From positions 27,569,164 through 27,633,163 of the forward strand of contig NC_080082.1 of assembly GCF_949987535.1 (NCBI RefSeq): a stretch of 64,000 nucleotides of DNA, read 5' to 3'. A model generated the notes under the pieces. It was not told where the DNA came from. It saw only the letters and a list, made by a program, of their open reading frames with translations, and did no database searches. A program made the translations under genes and the position numbers. The stretch's first letter is position 1. Each line of letters opens with the position of its first letter. This document shows, piece by piece, positions 35,401 to 44,900 of the stretch. Source of the stretch: Balaenoptera acutorostrata (taxonomy: Eukaryota; Chordata; Mammalia; Artiodactyla; Balaenopteridae).

Positions 35401-38373
35401 AGCCACTCCATCAACCTAGTGCCACACTTCATCAAACCCAGGATGCTGTCAGGTGCAGAATGCACCATTATTTTATGTAACACTGAGAAAGAAAAAACGC
35501 TGCCACTGAAACTCTGGAATCCACTGATTAAAAGACACATCCCATTTCAAAGATGCTAATTTTTAAGAGCATCTTAAATTCACTGGAATATGAATTTAAT
35601 ATAAATGGAATATCATTTACCCTCTAAATGATCACCTCTTTAAACCATCCACAAAGGTCAGATTGGTTTTTAACTGTAGCACACCTGTAGACAGTCCTTT
35701 GTTTTTTAAGAGAATTGTGCTTGCAAAAAAAAAAAAAGGTGCCTTGTCTACCTAGGATCCTTCCTAGGAAATGTGTTCTAGTGTCCAGAGGCCCTCAAAG
35801 CCACACTTCTCACATGTAGAATAAGCTACCCAGGTTCAGTGTCTGCCCTAACGGGTCCTCAGAAACCCAACAAAAGTAGAATCGCTCTGGACTCACCCCT
35901 CCTTTTTTCCCACAACTGTTAGGGCTTTTGCTGGATGTCAAGGTTGAGGATCACGCAATGAAAGGGGGTCGCTCCCCTGGGAGATGAGGTGGGGCTGGAG
36001 CGCCTGGTACTTTTTGTCTCCATTGCTTGAGCTTCAGAAGTCTCGGCCTTACACGTCATGGGGAAGAGAAACAGCAACTTGCAAAACCACACAATAGCCA
36101 GGGATGTTGACCGCACAGTCATTTGTCAAAACTATTTGTCCTGAATGGCATTCTTTTTCTTCCTCAAGCTGTAAAAGCACAGTTAAAACAAATTGGGAGT
36201 GGGACTGGTGAACGGAGGGGAGACCACTCCATCCTCAGCCAGAGAACCTCTGTGCCCCAGGCAGACACAATGAGGTGCAGATAAGAGCCTGTTCACCAGT
36301 CCTAGGAGGACCAGCCAGAGCTCAGGGATGAAATCTCCATCCTCTGCTGTTTGGCAGCATGGGATGCAAACAGTAGAATGTGAAAAACTGAAAAAATCAA
36401 GAGTTCCACACTCAAGCACCCCCTTCCATCTAATGAGAAGCACGCACAGAGCAAAGTCTGGAATGTCATCCTCGTGTGTGTGCAGCTGTGGGACAACCAG
36501 GGCATTATGGCAGCCTTGCAGAGAATGCCTCCCGTGGCCCTGCTTGCAGAAGTGTTCTTTGCTTTTCCCATTTGCCTGCATTTCTGTTCTGGTGTGGCCT
36601 CCTCAGAAAAAGGAGGGTTCAGTGAAAGAGGCTGCATGTGTGTAGAAACCCAAGAAAGCTCAAACACCCAGGCCTGGGAATGGGCAGGGGCTGAGGTGAC
36701 CACTGTTTTGCCTCTTGAATTCTCACTGTTGGGTCTGTTCAGATTGTTTTCCATTGTCAGCTGCAAGCCCCCTCCCTCCATGCCTCAGTCCACACAGTGA
36801 GAGCAAACTGTGATCACCCAGCCTGTCTCGCCTGGCAGGTCACATAGATCAAAGGTAGCTGGCCAGCCTTTGATGATAAACTCCCTCTTGGACCAAGATG
36901 GACCACAGGCTGGTGCTGGGGGGCAGGTGTTCCTTTAAGAGGAGGCCTGGGGGCGGGGGGTAGGGTGGAGGACAGGTAAGGTAAATTATACCTAGTAGCT
37001 ATCTTGTTGCTTTTCCCACATTTCTCAGTTTTTCACATAAAAATGATGGCCTTTTCTCCACACCAGGGTAATAGCAGCTAATTGTTTACTGAGGACATCC
37101 CGTATGTCAGGCACTGTGCCAGGAGATCTGCCGGTGTTACAGGCACTAACCATGCTCCCCACATTAGCTCAGAGAATTAGCTAACCTGCTAGGGTCACAT
37201 GTCCAGCCAAGTGTGCCGGGCTTCTACCCAGTCACCTGAAGGGAGATAAGGTCTGTGTGGCAGAACTCCCGAGGCCCAGAGGACTGCTCCTGAGAGCCTG
37301 GGCCGGGGATGGGGGGCAGGGTACACTGGCAGGCAGCTGCCAGGTTGGAAAAGCTGTGAACCCGGCCCGGCAGCGTGTGCTTCCTGGAAGTCTGACTGAC
37401 CCTAGCAGGACTGTGGGTAGGTGCAAGCAGCTTAAATGAAGGATGGAAACAAAATAGGGAAGAGAAGGAACAACGGGAGCATTCCAGGCCAGAAAGGAAC
37501 AAAATAACATTTGAGGAGTGAGAAACCAAAAGAGAGGGAGGATTTATTCAAAGTACTGGAAAGGGGCAAGAAAATGAAATGGGATCCAGGAAGCTACAGG
37601 CAAACTGCAGGAGCCTACAAATAATTTGTATAATGAAAGGAAAAGTCATCTTGTTGGAATTTGTGGTGGAGGTGGCCTAGATTGGAAATATTATCCTATA
37701 ACTTACCCCATTTCCAGTGAGAACCAGTGTAAGACTTTTCTAGAACAGATAGTAAATTGCACAGGGACAATATTAACAAAGAAAACAAGTTTTTCTAAGA
37801 CCTGAAGCTTTCTGTCCTTTGTCACAGGGGGACCCAGGAAACCCAATGATGTGTGAGCTGAAGGAATTGAATCTGTGGGTGCTGAGAGGAATCCTGTCTC
37901 AAGGTGGTGAGAAATGCCCTGGCCTGTTCCTGTACATCAAGGTGGAAGACTACAGCAACTGGATCACGTCCAAGACCAAGAAGACCAGCCCTCCCCTGTC
38001 TTCCTTCCACCACTGGGAAAACCCGATTCCTTTCCCCAGCCACTCATCACGTGATGTTGTGACACAGAAAAAACATGCTGGGCTGAGCCAGGTTGGACGG
38101 TCCCAAACACACTTCCAAGGACAAAAAAGGGCCACCGTGCATTCATGGTCACAAATGGCAAATGGCACTCCAGTGAGTCTAGACTTCAGGGAAAAGGGTC
38201 TGAGGGAGTCAGACAAGTCTGAGGTGGCCATCCAACCCATGTACTATGACTACTACGGTGGGGAGGTTGGGGAGGGCAGGTCTCTATCAGGCCAGAACAG
38301 GTTACATCAGCCCCAAGAAATTATCTTATTTTTCTCTGTGCTTGTTTTCTTTGGTAATGGTGTCTTAGTCTAG
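26374..38373 (+). CDS. PRSS54: PRSS54, inactive serine protease 54 (gene span)
   Basis: Five exons (26374-26465, 28819-28990, 33456-33714, 34312-34443, 37828-38373) join in frame to about 388 residues; the human protein is 395. After the signal peptide comes a trypsin-like fold, then a tail of about 120 residues with a hydrophobic end that could be a membrane or GPI anchor. All three catalytic positions are lost: the His site reads WILSIASAL, the Asp site NNIALLK, and the Ser site GDPGNPM instead of GDSGGP. The zymogen IVGG motif is replaced by GLVEDEEFPWVVSL. PRSS54 is a pseudoprotease of the sperm acrosome, so a structural or binding role is expected. No frame break occurs in any exon, which argues for a working gene. 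It converges with CCDC113. Oddities are the exon 2 GC donor and a shifted start, described with the exons. Confidence 0.95.
27775..28050 (+). mobile_element. L2 LINE 3' portion
   Basis: CACCTCAGAGGTCACCTCCTGGGGGAAGCCCTCCCAGAC...CTGTGACCTCCCCTGGGGCGGGGACAGG...GGTTGGATGAATGGCTG is a typical L2 end in sense. Confidence 0.75.
28240..28330 (-). mobile_element. MIR fragment, antisense
   Basis: CTCATAAAAGGAAACTGAGGCCCAGACAGAGGAGTGGCTCTCCCCAAGTC is the reverse complement of the MIR core. Confidence 0.6.
28385..28525 (+). mobile_element. hAT-type short element
   Basis: AGTGGTTCTCAACCCCAAG...TGGGGAGCTTTTGGAAAACATCAATGCCCAGGC...GCTTGAGAATCCC is a MER-type hAT element with recognisable inverted ends. 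Confidence 0.6.
28819..28990 (+). CDS. PRSS54: PRSS54 exon 2 (start of protease domain)
   Basis: Acceptor CCCCTGCAG ends at 28818. The exon encodes TCGIQKSNPVE...EEFPWVVSLQDVQYTHLAFG...FWILSIASALQN and ends CAGAACAG at 28990. The catalytic His position is lost (SIASAL in place of TAAHC). The next bases are GCCAGT, so the junction that keeps the frame with exon 3 uses a GC donor. AG|GCCAGT is a poor match even for GC donors (AG|GCAAGT). Confidence 0.9.
29400..29850 (+). mobile_element. Old L1 fragment
   Basis: TCTTTGAACTTCTCTATATTCTCCAAATTTTTTACAATAAATGGG and CTTTCTGACCCAACGATTTCACTTTTGGGTATCAAC are L1M 3'-region text in sense, arranged as two short pieces. Confidence 0.55.
29855..30130. repeat. 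AT-rich palindromic microsatellite
   Basis: About 275 bp made almost wholly of TATA, ATAT and TATAGTATA units with many perfect short palindromes. It is a degenerate (TA)n tract able to form hairpins or cruciforms. It lies in PRSS54 intron 2. Confidence 0.9.
30497..30874 (-). mobile_element. MaLR-type solo LTR, antisense
   Basis: TGTATTAATCTGCTGGGGCTGCCACAATG...GGTGGCTTAGACAATAGAAATTTATTTCTTACCGTTCCAGAGGCC...TTATAAGGACACCAGTCC...TCCAAACACATTCACACTGGGGGTTAGGGC...ACACAATTCAGTCC is the reverse complement of an MST/MLT1-type LTR, an old endogenous retroelement remnant. No internal coding sequence is present. Confidence 0.75.
30890..31235 (-). mobile_element. Old L1 fragment, antisense
   Basis: TTTTTTCACTCTGTCATGAATG..., CATATGGATGTACCATAACTACACAGTCC and GGAAATTTGGGTTGTTTCCAATCTTCAC are antisense L1M ORF2/3' region. 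Confidence 0.6.
31240..32280 (-). mobile_element. Old L1 relic, antisense
   Basis: T-rich sense strand with TCTCTGACTCTGGGTTTTATTAAAG, GAATTTGTTGATGTTATC and GTATTAGCTATAAATAAATAATAG. It looks like the antisense of a diverged L1 interior. Family and edges are uncertain. Confidence 0.4.
32309..32441 (-). mobile_element. CHR-type SINE, short form, antisense
   Basis: Poly-T, then GGCCACGTTGCACAGCATGCGGGCTCTTAGTTCCCC...GTCCTAACTACTGGACCGCCAGGGAAGTCCC. The perfect 13-bp duplication CAAGTAGTTTCTT flanks it at 32296-32308 and 32442-32454. Confidence 0.95.
32860..33330 (+). mobile_element. LTR-like segment (endogenous retroviral LTR, probable)
   Basis: The right part, AGTCCCTTTATTAAACTTTCCTCAG...TTTGAGTGTGTCATCTGTTTCCGGCTGGGAG, has the poly-A-signal/U5 look of a gamma-type LTR in sense. 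The left edge is not clear. It carries no gene. Confidence 0.4.
33456..33714 (+). CDS. PRSS54: PRSS54 exon 3
   Basis: Acceptor CTCTCTCCAG ends at 33455. The exon encodes KDAVAIVGIAKMD...EYPVNTIIIHEDFDN...NNIALLKTDTAM...RPICFLGR...QNCWVAGWNPTSA. The catalytic Asp is Asn (NNIALL versus NDIALL in active enzymes). The donor is GCA|GTTAAT, a valid GT but weak beyond position 4. Confidence 0.95.
33715..34311 (+). other. PRSS54: PRSS54 intron 3
   Basis: A GT-AG intron of 597 bp with unique sequence. No repeat was recognised. Confidence 0.85.
34312..34443 (+). CDS. PRSS54: PRSS54 exon 4
   Basis: Acceptor GTTGTCCAG ends at 34311. It encodes 44 codons from TGNHMTMSILRKISVKD through DLCPLNKIEKTGCGNH to AVCL. 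The donor TTG|GTAAGA follows. The cysteines of the autolysis-side disulphides are kept although catalysis is lost. Confidence 0.95.
34505..34645 (+). mobile_element. L2 LINE 3' end
   Basis: GGATTGTGAGCTCCGTGAGGGCAGGGACTGTCACC...AGCACTTGGCAGGTAGCAAGTGGTCGATAACAATCTGCCGAATGG is the standard L2 end. Confidence 0.8.
34965..35045 (-). mobile_element. MIR fragment, antisense
   Basis: CAGGGCCACACAGTTAATAAATCTTGAAGGCGAGAACTCAGGTCTGCC is the reverse of the MIR left half. Confidence 0.5.
37065..37205 (+). mobile_element. L2 fragment
   Basis: TTTACTGAGGACATCCCGTATGTCAGGCACTGTGCCAGGAGATCTG...ATTAGCTCAGAGAATTAGC follows the L2 motif ACTGAGCACCTACTATGTGCCAGGC. Confidence 0.65.
37828..38373 (+). CDS. PRSS54: PRSS54 last exon (dead Ser loop and C-terminal tail)
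   Basis: The acceptor CTTTGTCACAG ends at 37827. The exon gives 181 codons and a TAG at 38371. GDPGNPMMC replaces the nucleophile loop GDSGGP. CPGLFLYIKVEDYSNWI is the end of the trypsin fold. The tail carries PLSSFHHWENPIPFPSHSS, YYDYYGGEVGEGR and a hydrophobic terminus EIILFFSVLVFFGNGVLV. No AATAAA was seen before the CCDC113 last exon, so the 3' end is undefined. Confidence 0.95.
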   Translation, partial: GDPGNPMMCELKELNLWVLRGILSQGGEKCPGLFLYIKVEDYSNWITSKTKKTSPPLSSFHHWENPIPFPSHSSRDVVTQKKHAGLSQVGRSQTHFQGQKRATVHSWSQMANGTPVSLDFREKGLRESDKSEVAIQPMYYDYYGGEVGEGRSLSGQNRLHQPQEIILFFSVLVFFGNGVLV

Positions 38374-38816
38374 GAGCTAACCTTCCAAACGGAAGAGAAA
38401 GCTCAGAATGCTGAGTGCCAGGCATTCACCACGCTGTTTTGGTGTCTCTTTTTGAGAGTTGCACAGCTGGGCTGCCACGGACAGGCCCACAGTACAGACT
38501 GGGCTGGCTCTCCCTCCTCTGTCCCACTCCCACATGCGGGAAGGTCATTTTCATGTGTGCTTGTGAACTAAATGTGGGCTAACAAGTGTCAAACCATTAG
38601 AGTGCCCTGTGGTTCTTTCAGTGTTTATGGTTCCCGGAGCCAGGCTGTGAAAACACTCCCCAGGGGGCCGATGTGGCCTGGGAGGTGACCAGCAGCCTGG
38701 CTGGAGAATTGGGGACACCAGCCAGCACAGGGAACAGTGAGAGGACCCCATGACTAGAGAGGAGCTGATTACTTTAATGGATCACTTTTTGGTCGGCAGC
38801 CGTCGCCTCCCTCTGG
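38374..38816. other. Gap between the PRSS54 and CCDC113 stop codons
   Basis: Only 443 bp separate the two stops, so this interval must hold both 3' untranslated regions. No AATAAA is seen on the plus strand. An ATTAAA lies on the minus strand at 38773-38778. Confidence 0.85.
38773..38778 (-). promoter_or_regulatory. Possible CCDC113 poly-A signal (ATTAAA)
   Basis: The plus strand reads TTTAAT, giving ATTAAA on the CCDC113 strand 39 bp past its stop codon. It would imply a very short 3' UTR. It is the only poly-A hexamer variant I saw close to the stop. Confidence 0.35.
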
Positions 38817-38903
38817 CTATTTCCCAGCAGGGCAAATTGCCTGCAACTGCTCATTGGTGATTTTCATTTTATTCCAAGCCTTGCGGTAGCCTTTTAAGGA
38901 CAT
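38817..38903 (-). CDS. CCDC113: CCDC113 last coding exon
   Basis: The acceptor TCCTTTTTGCAG precedes [20 protein letters not shown] and QAICPAGK, then TAG at 38817-38819. The human protein ends LQADYLAGK as I recall it, so a few terminal residues differ while the length is the same. Confidence 0.95.
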   Translation of the reverse strand: MSLKGYRKAWNKMKITNEQLQAICPAGK

Positions 38904-41900
38904 CTGCAAAAAGGAGAAAGGGGGAGGAGGGAGAAGGTCATTTGGGACAAACGGATTGTGCCCATTCTACCTGCATCGAGCCCTGTGATGGTATGGATGA
39001 CCTCGTATGCGGGGCAGTGTCTGCATGCATGTGGCGGACACAGGCCACCTGGGGGCATCCGGAAGATTCTTCTAAAGAGCTTGTCTCTGTTCCATGAAGT
39101 GAGAAGTTGCAGGTTCCTTCCTTCTGTACTTCTTTGCCACTTCTTAGCCCCAGATGTGATGGGCCCAAGTATGGATCCTAATTTACTTTCCTGCTGCCAA
39201 GTGACCACTGGAAGGGCAGGTAAAAGCACTGTGGAAAATGGAGCTGGGGTCTAGATGTGAGAATGCCAAGCTTCCCAAGTGACCTGACTGGGTTTTTAAG
39301 CTACCCTAAGGATGTCTTAAGTGCTCTCAGTGTGCAACCTGGCCTGTAGCAGTCTTGGTGCTTTCCTTTTTTTTTTTTTTTTTTTTTTTGATGCCAGCAT
39401 ATCATTTGCACTTTTCCTTTTTCTCCTCCATGGCTTACAAGGGGCAAGGGTGCTTCTGTGCACACTGTACCATATGAAAAGGCTACGGGGTTAGTCAACA
39501 TCGAAAAGACCCATGGCAAATATGTAAATGCATGGAATCGGGTTCTGAGTGATATTGAAATCCATTATTATCTCAATTTTTAAAAACCTGGCTTCTCCGT
39601 GTATAAAATAGCAATCACTAAATTATCAATGGTGGGGGGAGGGATTCAGAAGCTTCCAGAGATCAATAAGAAAACAAGCAACTAAAAACACACCATTACT
39701 AGAGTCTCCTCCTGATAACCTGAAAGGACTGTCCCTAACAAGAAAAAGGAACTTTAAGGGACAAAAAAAAAGCCATCCTTTATTTTGGTGTAAGAGTCGA
39801 AGCAACGGCTGAGATTTCTCTCAGGTATTACGTGTCTAAAATCCTGTATTCTTACCTCAGAAAACAAAATCCTAAACAAAAATGTGAGGGGCATAAGATA
39901 TCGCAGGTCTCGGGACTTCCTGTAACTCACCTCTGCAATCTCCACTTTCCTCTCCCACATCCTGATGGTCTTCTCCAGGTCCCTGTTTCGGATCTTCTCC
40001 CGGACGTACATCATCACCTGTGGCGCTCGGAACTCAGACAGCTGCTTCCGGAGCTGCTTGTTCAGAGCCATGGCCTTCGCCCGGTCCTGGGTTGGGAAGG
40101 ACCAATTAAACATGGGGCTCCCTGGCAGTTCTAGCCTCCTGGGACGTACTGGCCCTGGCATCTCTCCCCAGTTTCAATGTAGTTCTAAAAATAACGTTTA
40201 CATTTTCAAAGGAGTGGGTGAAATCATAAGATTCTTTTTCTTTACAGATCGTGACATTTTCGTCCAGTTTAGAAACATTAAGTACAGTCTAAAACAGTCT
40301 TTTCCCCTCCCTTCCTTCCTTTCTTCCTTCCTCCCTTCCTTCCTCTATTAAGGAATATGCTTTACTTTTGATTGCTTAGGGGCTTTTTTTGCTTTGGAAA
40401 AATTATGTATTTAAGTATACTTTGATTAGATCAATTTCAATTCATTTTCCTGTCTTTTTTTTTTTTTTGGCAGAATACACATAACATAAATTTTCCCATT
40501 TTAACCATTTTTAAGTGTACAGTTCTGTGGCATTCACAGAACAATTCACATTGTTTTGCAACCTTTATCATCAGCCATCTCCAGAATTTTTTCATCTGCC
40601 CCAACTGAACCTCTGTACCCATTAAACACTAACTCCCCAAACCCCCTCCCCACAGGTTCTGGCAACTACCATTCTATTTTCTGTCTCCATGAATGTGACT
40701 ACTCTAGGTACCTCATGTAAGTGGAATCATACAATATTTGTCCTTTTGTGACTGGCTAATTTCACTTAGCATAAATGTCTTCAGGGTTCATCCATGTTGT
40801 AGCATGTCAAAATTTCTTTCATTTTTAAGGATGAATAATATTCATCCTTAAAATAATATAAATAAAATAATATATTCTATTATATGCATATACAGCTCAC
40901 TTTGGTTATTCACTCATCTGTCGATGGACACTTGAGTTGCTTCTACATTTTGGCTATTGTAAATAATGCTGCTAAAACATGGGTGTATGAATACCTGTTG
41001 TTCAAGTTCATGCTTTCAATTATATTGGGTATATACCTGGAAGACAACTTGCTGGATCATATGATTATTCAATTTTTTGAGGACTCTGTCTTTTTACATT
41101 TCATTTTTAAAAATTATTATACAGTAAAATTAACTAGTCTTTTTCTTTTGAGTGGCTTTTTGAATTAGCATTGTCCTTTTAACAATTGTTTTGAAAAGGC
41201 AATACATTCAATTCAAATGGTATAAAAGTACACAGTGACAAGCTCCCAACCCACCCCTGTCCCCAGCCACACAGGTCCCCTTCCAAGAAGCATACACTAT
41301 TTTTAGGTTTCATGCATCCTTCTAGAAATCTATATCCATACAAACATATATATTTACTTTTTTGACCCAAAGAGTAGCCAATTCTATTCACTTTCATTCA
41401 TCCAACTTTTTTTTCCACTCAATAACTCTTGAAGATTCTTCTGTATCAACACATAAAGAATTCACTCATTCTTTTTAACAGCTTCATAATTTTCCATTGT
41501 ATGGATGTACCATACTTTAACAGGTCCCCACCAACAGTCACTTAGCTTCTCCATCTCTTGCTATTACAACAAGCAGTGCTGTGATTACAAATTTTCTGCG
41601 TATACATCATTTTGTAAAAATGCAAGTACAGTATATCAGTAGGATAAGCTACTGAAAGTGAAATTGCTTATTCTAAGGCAGTGGTTCTCAACCAGAAGCT
41701 ATTTTGCCCCCAGGAGACATTTGGCAATGTCCGGAGACATTTTTGTTTGTCATAATTAGGGGAGTGCTACTGGCATAGGGTAGGTGGAGGCCAGGACGCT
41801 GCTAAACACCCTGCAATGCACAGGACGGCTCCCACAACGAAGAGTTATCTGACCCGAAATGTCAGTAGGGTCTAGGTTGAGAAACCCTGCCCTAAGCATA

Positions 41901-44900
41901 TGTGTATGTAAGGTAAATGGTGCTAACTTGCCTTCTATTATAATGATGAAACCAATTATACTTCTGCAACAATGTTTGAGACTGCCTGTTTTCTCCATTC
42001 TCACGACACAATCTTACTTTTTCATCTTTGTCAATCTAACAGAGGGAAAATGGTATTTCATTATAGCTTTATTTTCTGTTCCTTATGAGCAAAGAGGAAC
42101 ATTTTTCATATGTTTGAGACTTTTTAGCTTTTCTGTAACTGTTTAAATCTTTGGCCCAGTTTTTTCCTATTTTTTGTTAGATTTTTCTTGTTGATTTATA
42201 AGACATTTATCTTTTAAGAAAATTAGCTCCTTGTGATATTAAATACAATATTTTTCCAGTTACTTATCTTTGGGCTTCGCTTATGATGGTTTTTGCCATG
42301 CAGAAAATTTTTTATTTTTATATAGCTGACTTTAGTGATTTCATGGTTTATAGGTTTCACATTTTAAAAGTCTTCCACCTTCTAAGATTACAATAAAAAT
42401 GTTCCCACTATATAAGTTCAGGACTTTAATGGTTTTATTGTTAACATTTAAATCTCTGATATGCCTGGATTAATTTTGCTATTACATATAGTTCCAAATT
42501 AATTCTTTCCTAAATGGCTACCCAGTCATTGCAAATCATTTATTGAATAATCTGTTGTCTCTCACTGCAATGTCACCTTTATCATAAACTAAATGTATCA
42601 ATATCAAAACTATCAGAAACTTGATCATATACATATCATATATGGTCTGTATTGGAGTTCATCATATGGCTTACATTTTTTTCTTTTATCTTCCCGTCTA
42701 TTCATGGACTTGTTTTAAATACTGTAACTTCATAACATGTTTCAGTATCTAGTAAGGCTAGTCTCCTCCTTATTAAGAATTTTGTGGATATTCTTATTTA
42801 TTTTTCCAAAAGAATTTTTGAGTCAGTTTATTTAAGCCTTTAAAAAAATCTCCTTGTGGGACTTCCCTGTTGGTCCAGTGGGTAGGACTCCACGCTCCCA
42901 ATGCAGGAGGCCTGGGTTCGATCCCTGGTCAGGGAACTAGATCCCACGTGCATTCTGCAACTAGGTGTTTGCGTGCCGCAACTGAGAGTCCACGTGCCAC
43001 AACCAAAAAGTCTGCATGCCGCAGCTAAGAAGTCCATGTGCCATGACTAAAAAGATCCCGCATGCCATGACTGAGGATCTCGCATGCTGCAACTAAGACC
43101 CGGTGCAGCCAAAATAAGTAATAAACAAACAAATAAATATTTTTTAAAAATCTCCTTGTTATTTTAATTGGAATACTATTATTTCACAGATCAACTTAAA
43201 CAGAACTAACGTTTTTTATGATGTTGAATCTTCCTAACCTAGTATTGTATTTTGATTCCTTGCTGTGACACTGGCATCACCTGGGAATTGGGTGAAAATG
43301 CAAAGCCTCAGGCCACCCACACCTATCCAATCAGAATCTGCTTTTAACAATATCCCCAGGTGACTGGTTGTCACCTTCTGGTTTGAGAAATGCTGTTTTA
43401 ATTCAGTTTGAAGCAACACAGTAAAATTATTTTTTTATCAACTTGTTTTCAGAATACAACAAAAATTTGTCAGGAAGTGTTCAGTGCATATCTATTATCG
43501 GTCTAGCATAACATACAACTGTGGGGAGACCTAAAAATGTACCTGGAACCATCAGTGGACATTCTTGTGAGAATGATGATTACAGAATACCTAAGATAAA
43601 ATATAATGAAGTAGCAAGAATTAAAGCATTAAAAAATAGGTACTAGCTACGAGGGATATGCTGAGAAGACCCGGGACTGCAGTCCCTATGCAGCAGCCCA
43701 CTTGTACAGCAGAGGTGAAACTACAGGAAAGACAGGCCACTGTTCCCACACCCAGCTCCAGTGCAATGGTGCAGAAATTTTGCCCAAGGGGAGAGGTTGT
43801 AAAATAGAAAGCTCTGGAATGCTGCCTAAGAAGGTGAACTTTATTTGGATCAGAGTGTGGGGAGTTCATGCTAAGGACTTTGTGGAAAACAATGGAGATC
43901 TTTGGGGTGAGCAATTAAGATCAATCTGACAGTTCCATACTAGTAGCAACAAGCAAAAAGTAGATTAGCTAGATGTTTTAACTTAACCAGAGAAAGAGAC
44001 AATTAAGAAGAGCCTTATGGGGTTAGAGCAAGCCTCAATGACTGGCAACACTTTGCCCCTGTGACAGGGCCTGACTGTAATTAGTTCAGAATGTGGAACA
44101 ATTCACGTCTCAGGGTGTTAAAGCAATAGAGCAATTAGCTAGTAATTAATAGAGGCTAACAGCTAGGTGTGATACCAATAGAGGTAGACTGGCCAGAAGT
44201 TTAGCTGGAAGATGGAGGAGTCAAAGAGAACTAAGCTGAAATCACCCTGGTCGTCAGGGAGATTGTGTCCATGATCAAGGCTGTACCCTCTGGGGAGACA
44301 CATCAGAGGCTACTAACAGCAGGAGAAATAGACTTTACTGAATTAGTCCAGCCAAATTACTACACAACAAGCAAAAACAATGACAAGACCAAGATCAGTA
44401 TCTGGTGATGCTAAAGTATATTATCTAAAAAGTCCAGTTTTCAACAAAAATTATGAGATAGGAAAGAAACAAGGAAGTGTGACCCACACAGGGAAAAAAG
44501 CAGGCAACATAAACTGCCTTTCGGAGAATCCAGATGGTGGACTTAGCGAAGTCTTCAAAGCAACTATTATAAAGATGTTCAAAAAAACTAAAGGAAACCA
44601 TGTTTAAAGAATTAAAAGAATATATGATGATAGTGTCTTATCAGAGAATATCAATAAAGAGGTAGAAATTATTTAAAAAATAAAAAGAAGAACCAAATAG
44701 AAAATCTGGAGTCTTTCCAACTGGAATGAAAAATTCACTAGAGGGGATCAACAGTACATTTAAGCCAAGAGAAGAAATAATCAGTTAACTTAAGGTAAGT
44801 TGATAGAGATTATGCAATATGAAGAACACAGAGAAAAAAGAAGAAAAGTCTTGGAGAAATGTGGAACACCCCTAAGTGCACCAACACACATTAAAACTTC

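Larger units (their letters stand above)
34444..37827 (+). other. PRSS54: PRSS54 intron 4
   Basis: A GT-AG intron of 3384 bp. It carries an L2 tail, a reverse MIR and an L2-like fragment, listed separately. A 13-A run sits at about 35726. The rest is unique, with no additional exon supported. Confidence 0.8.
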
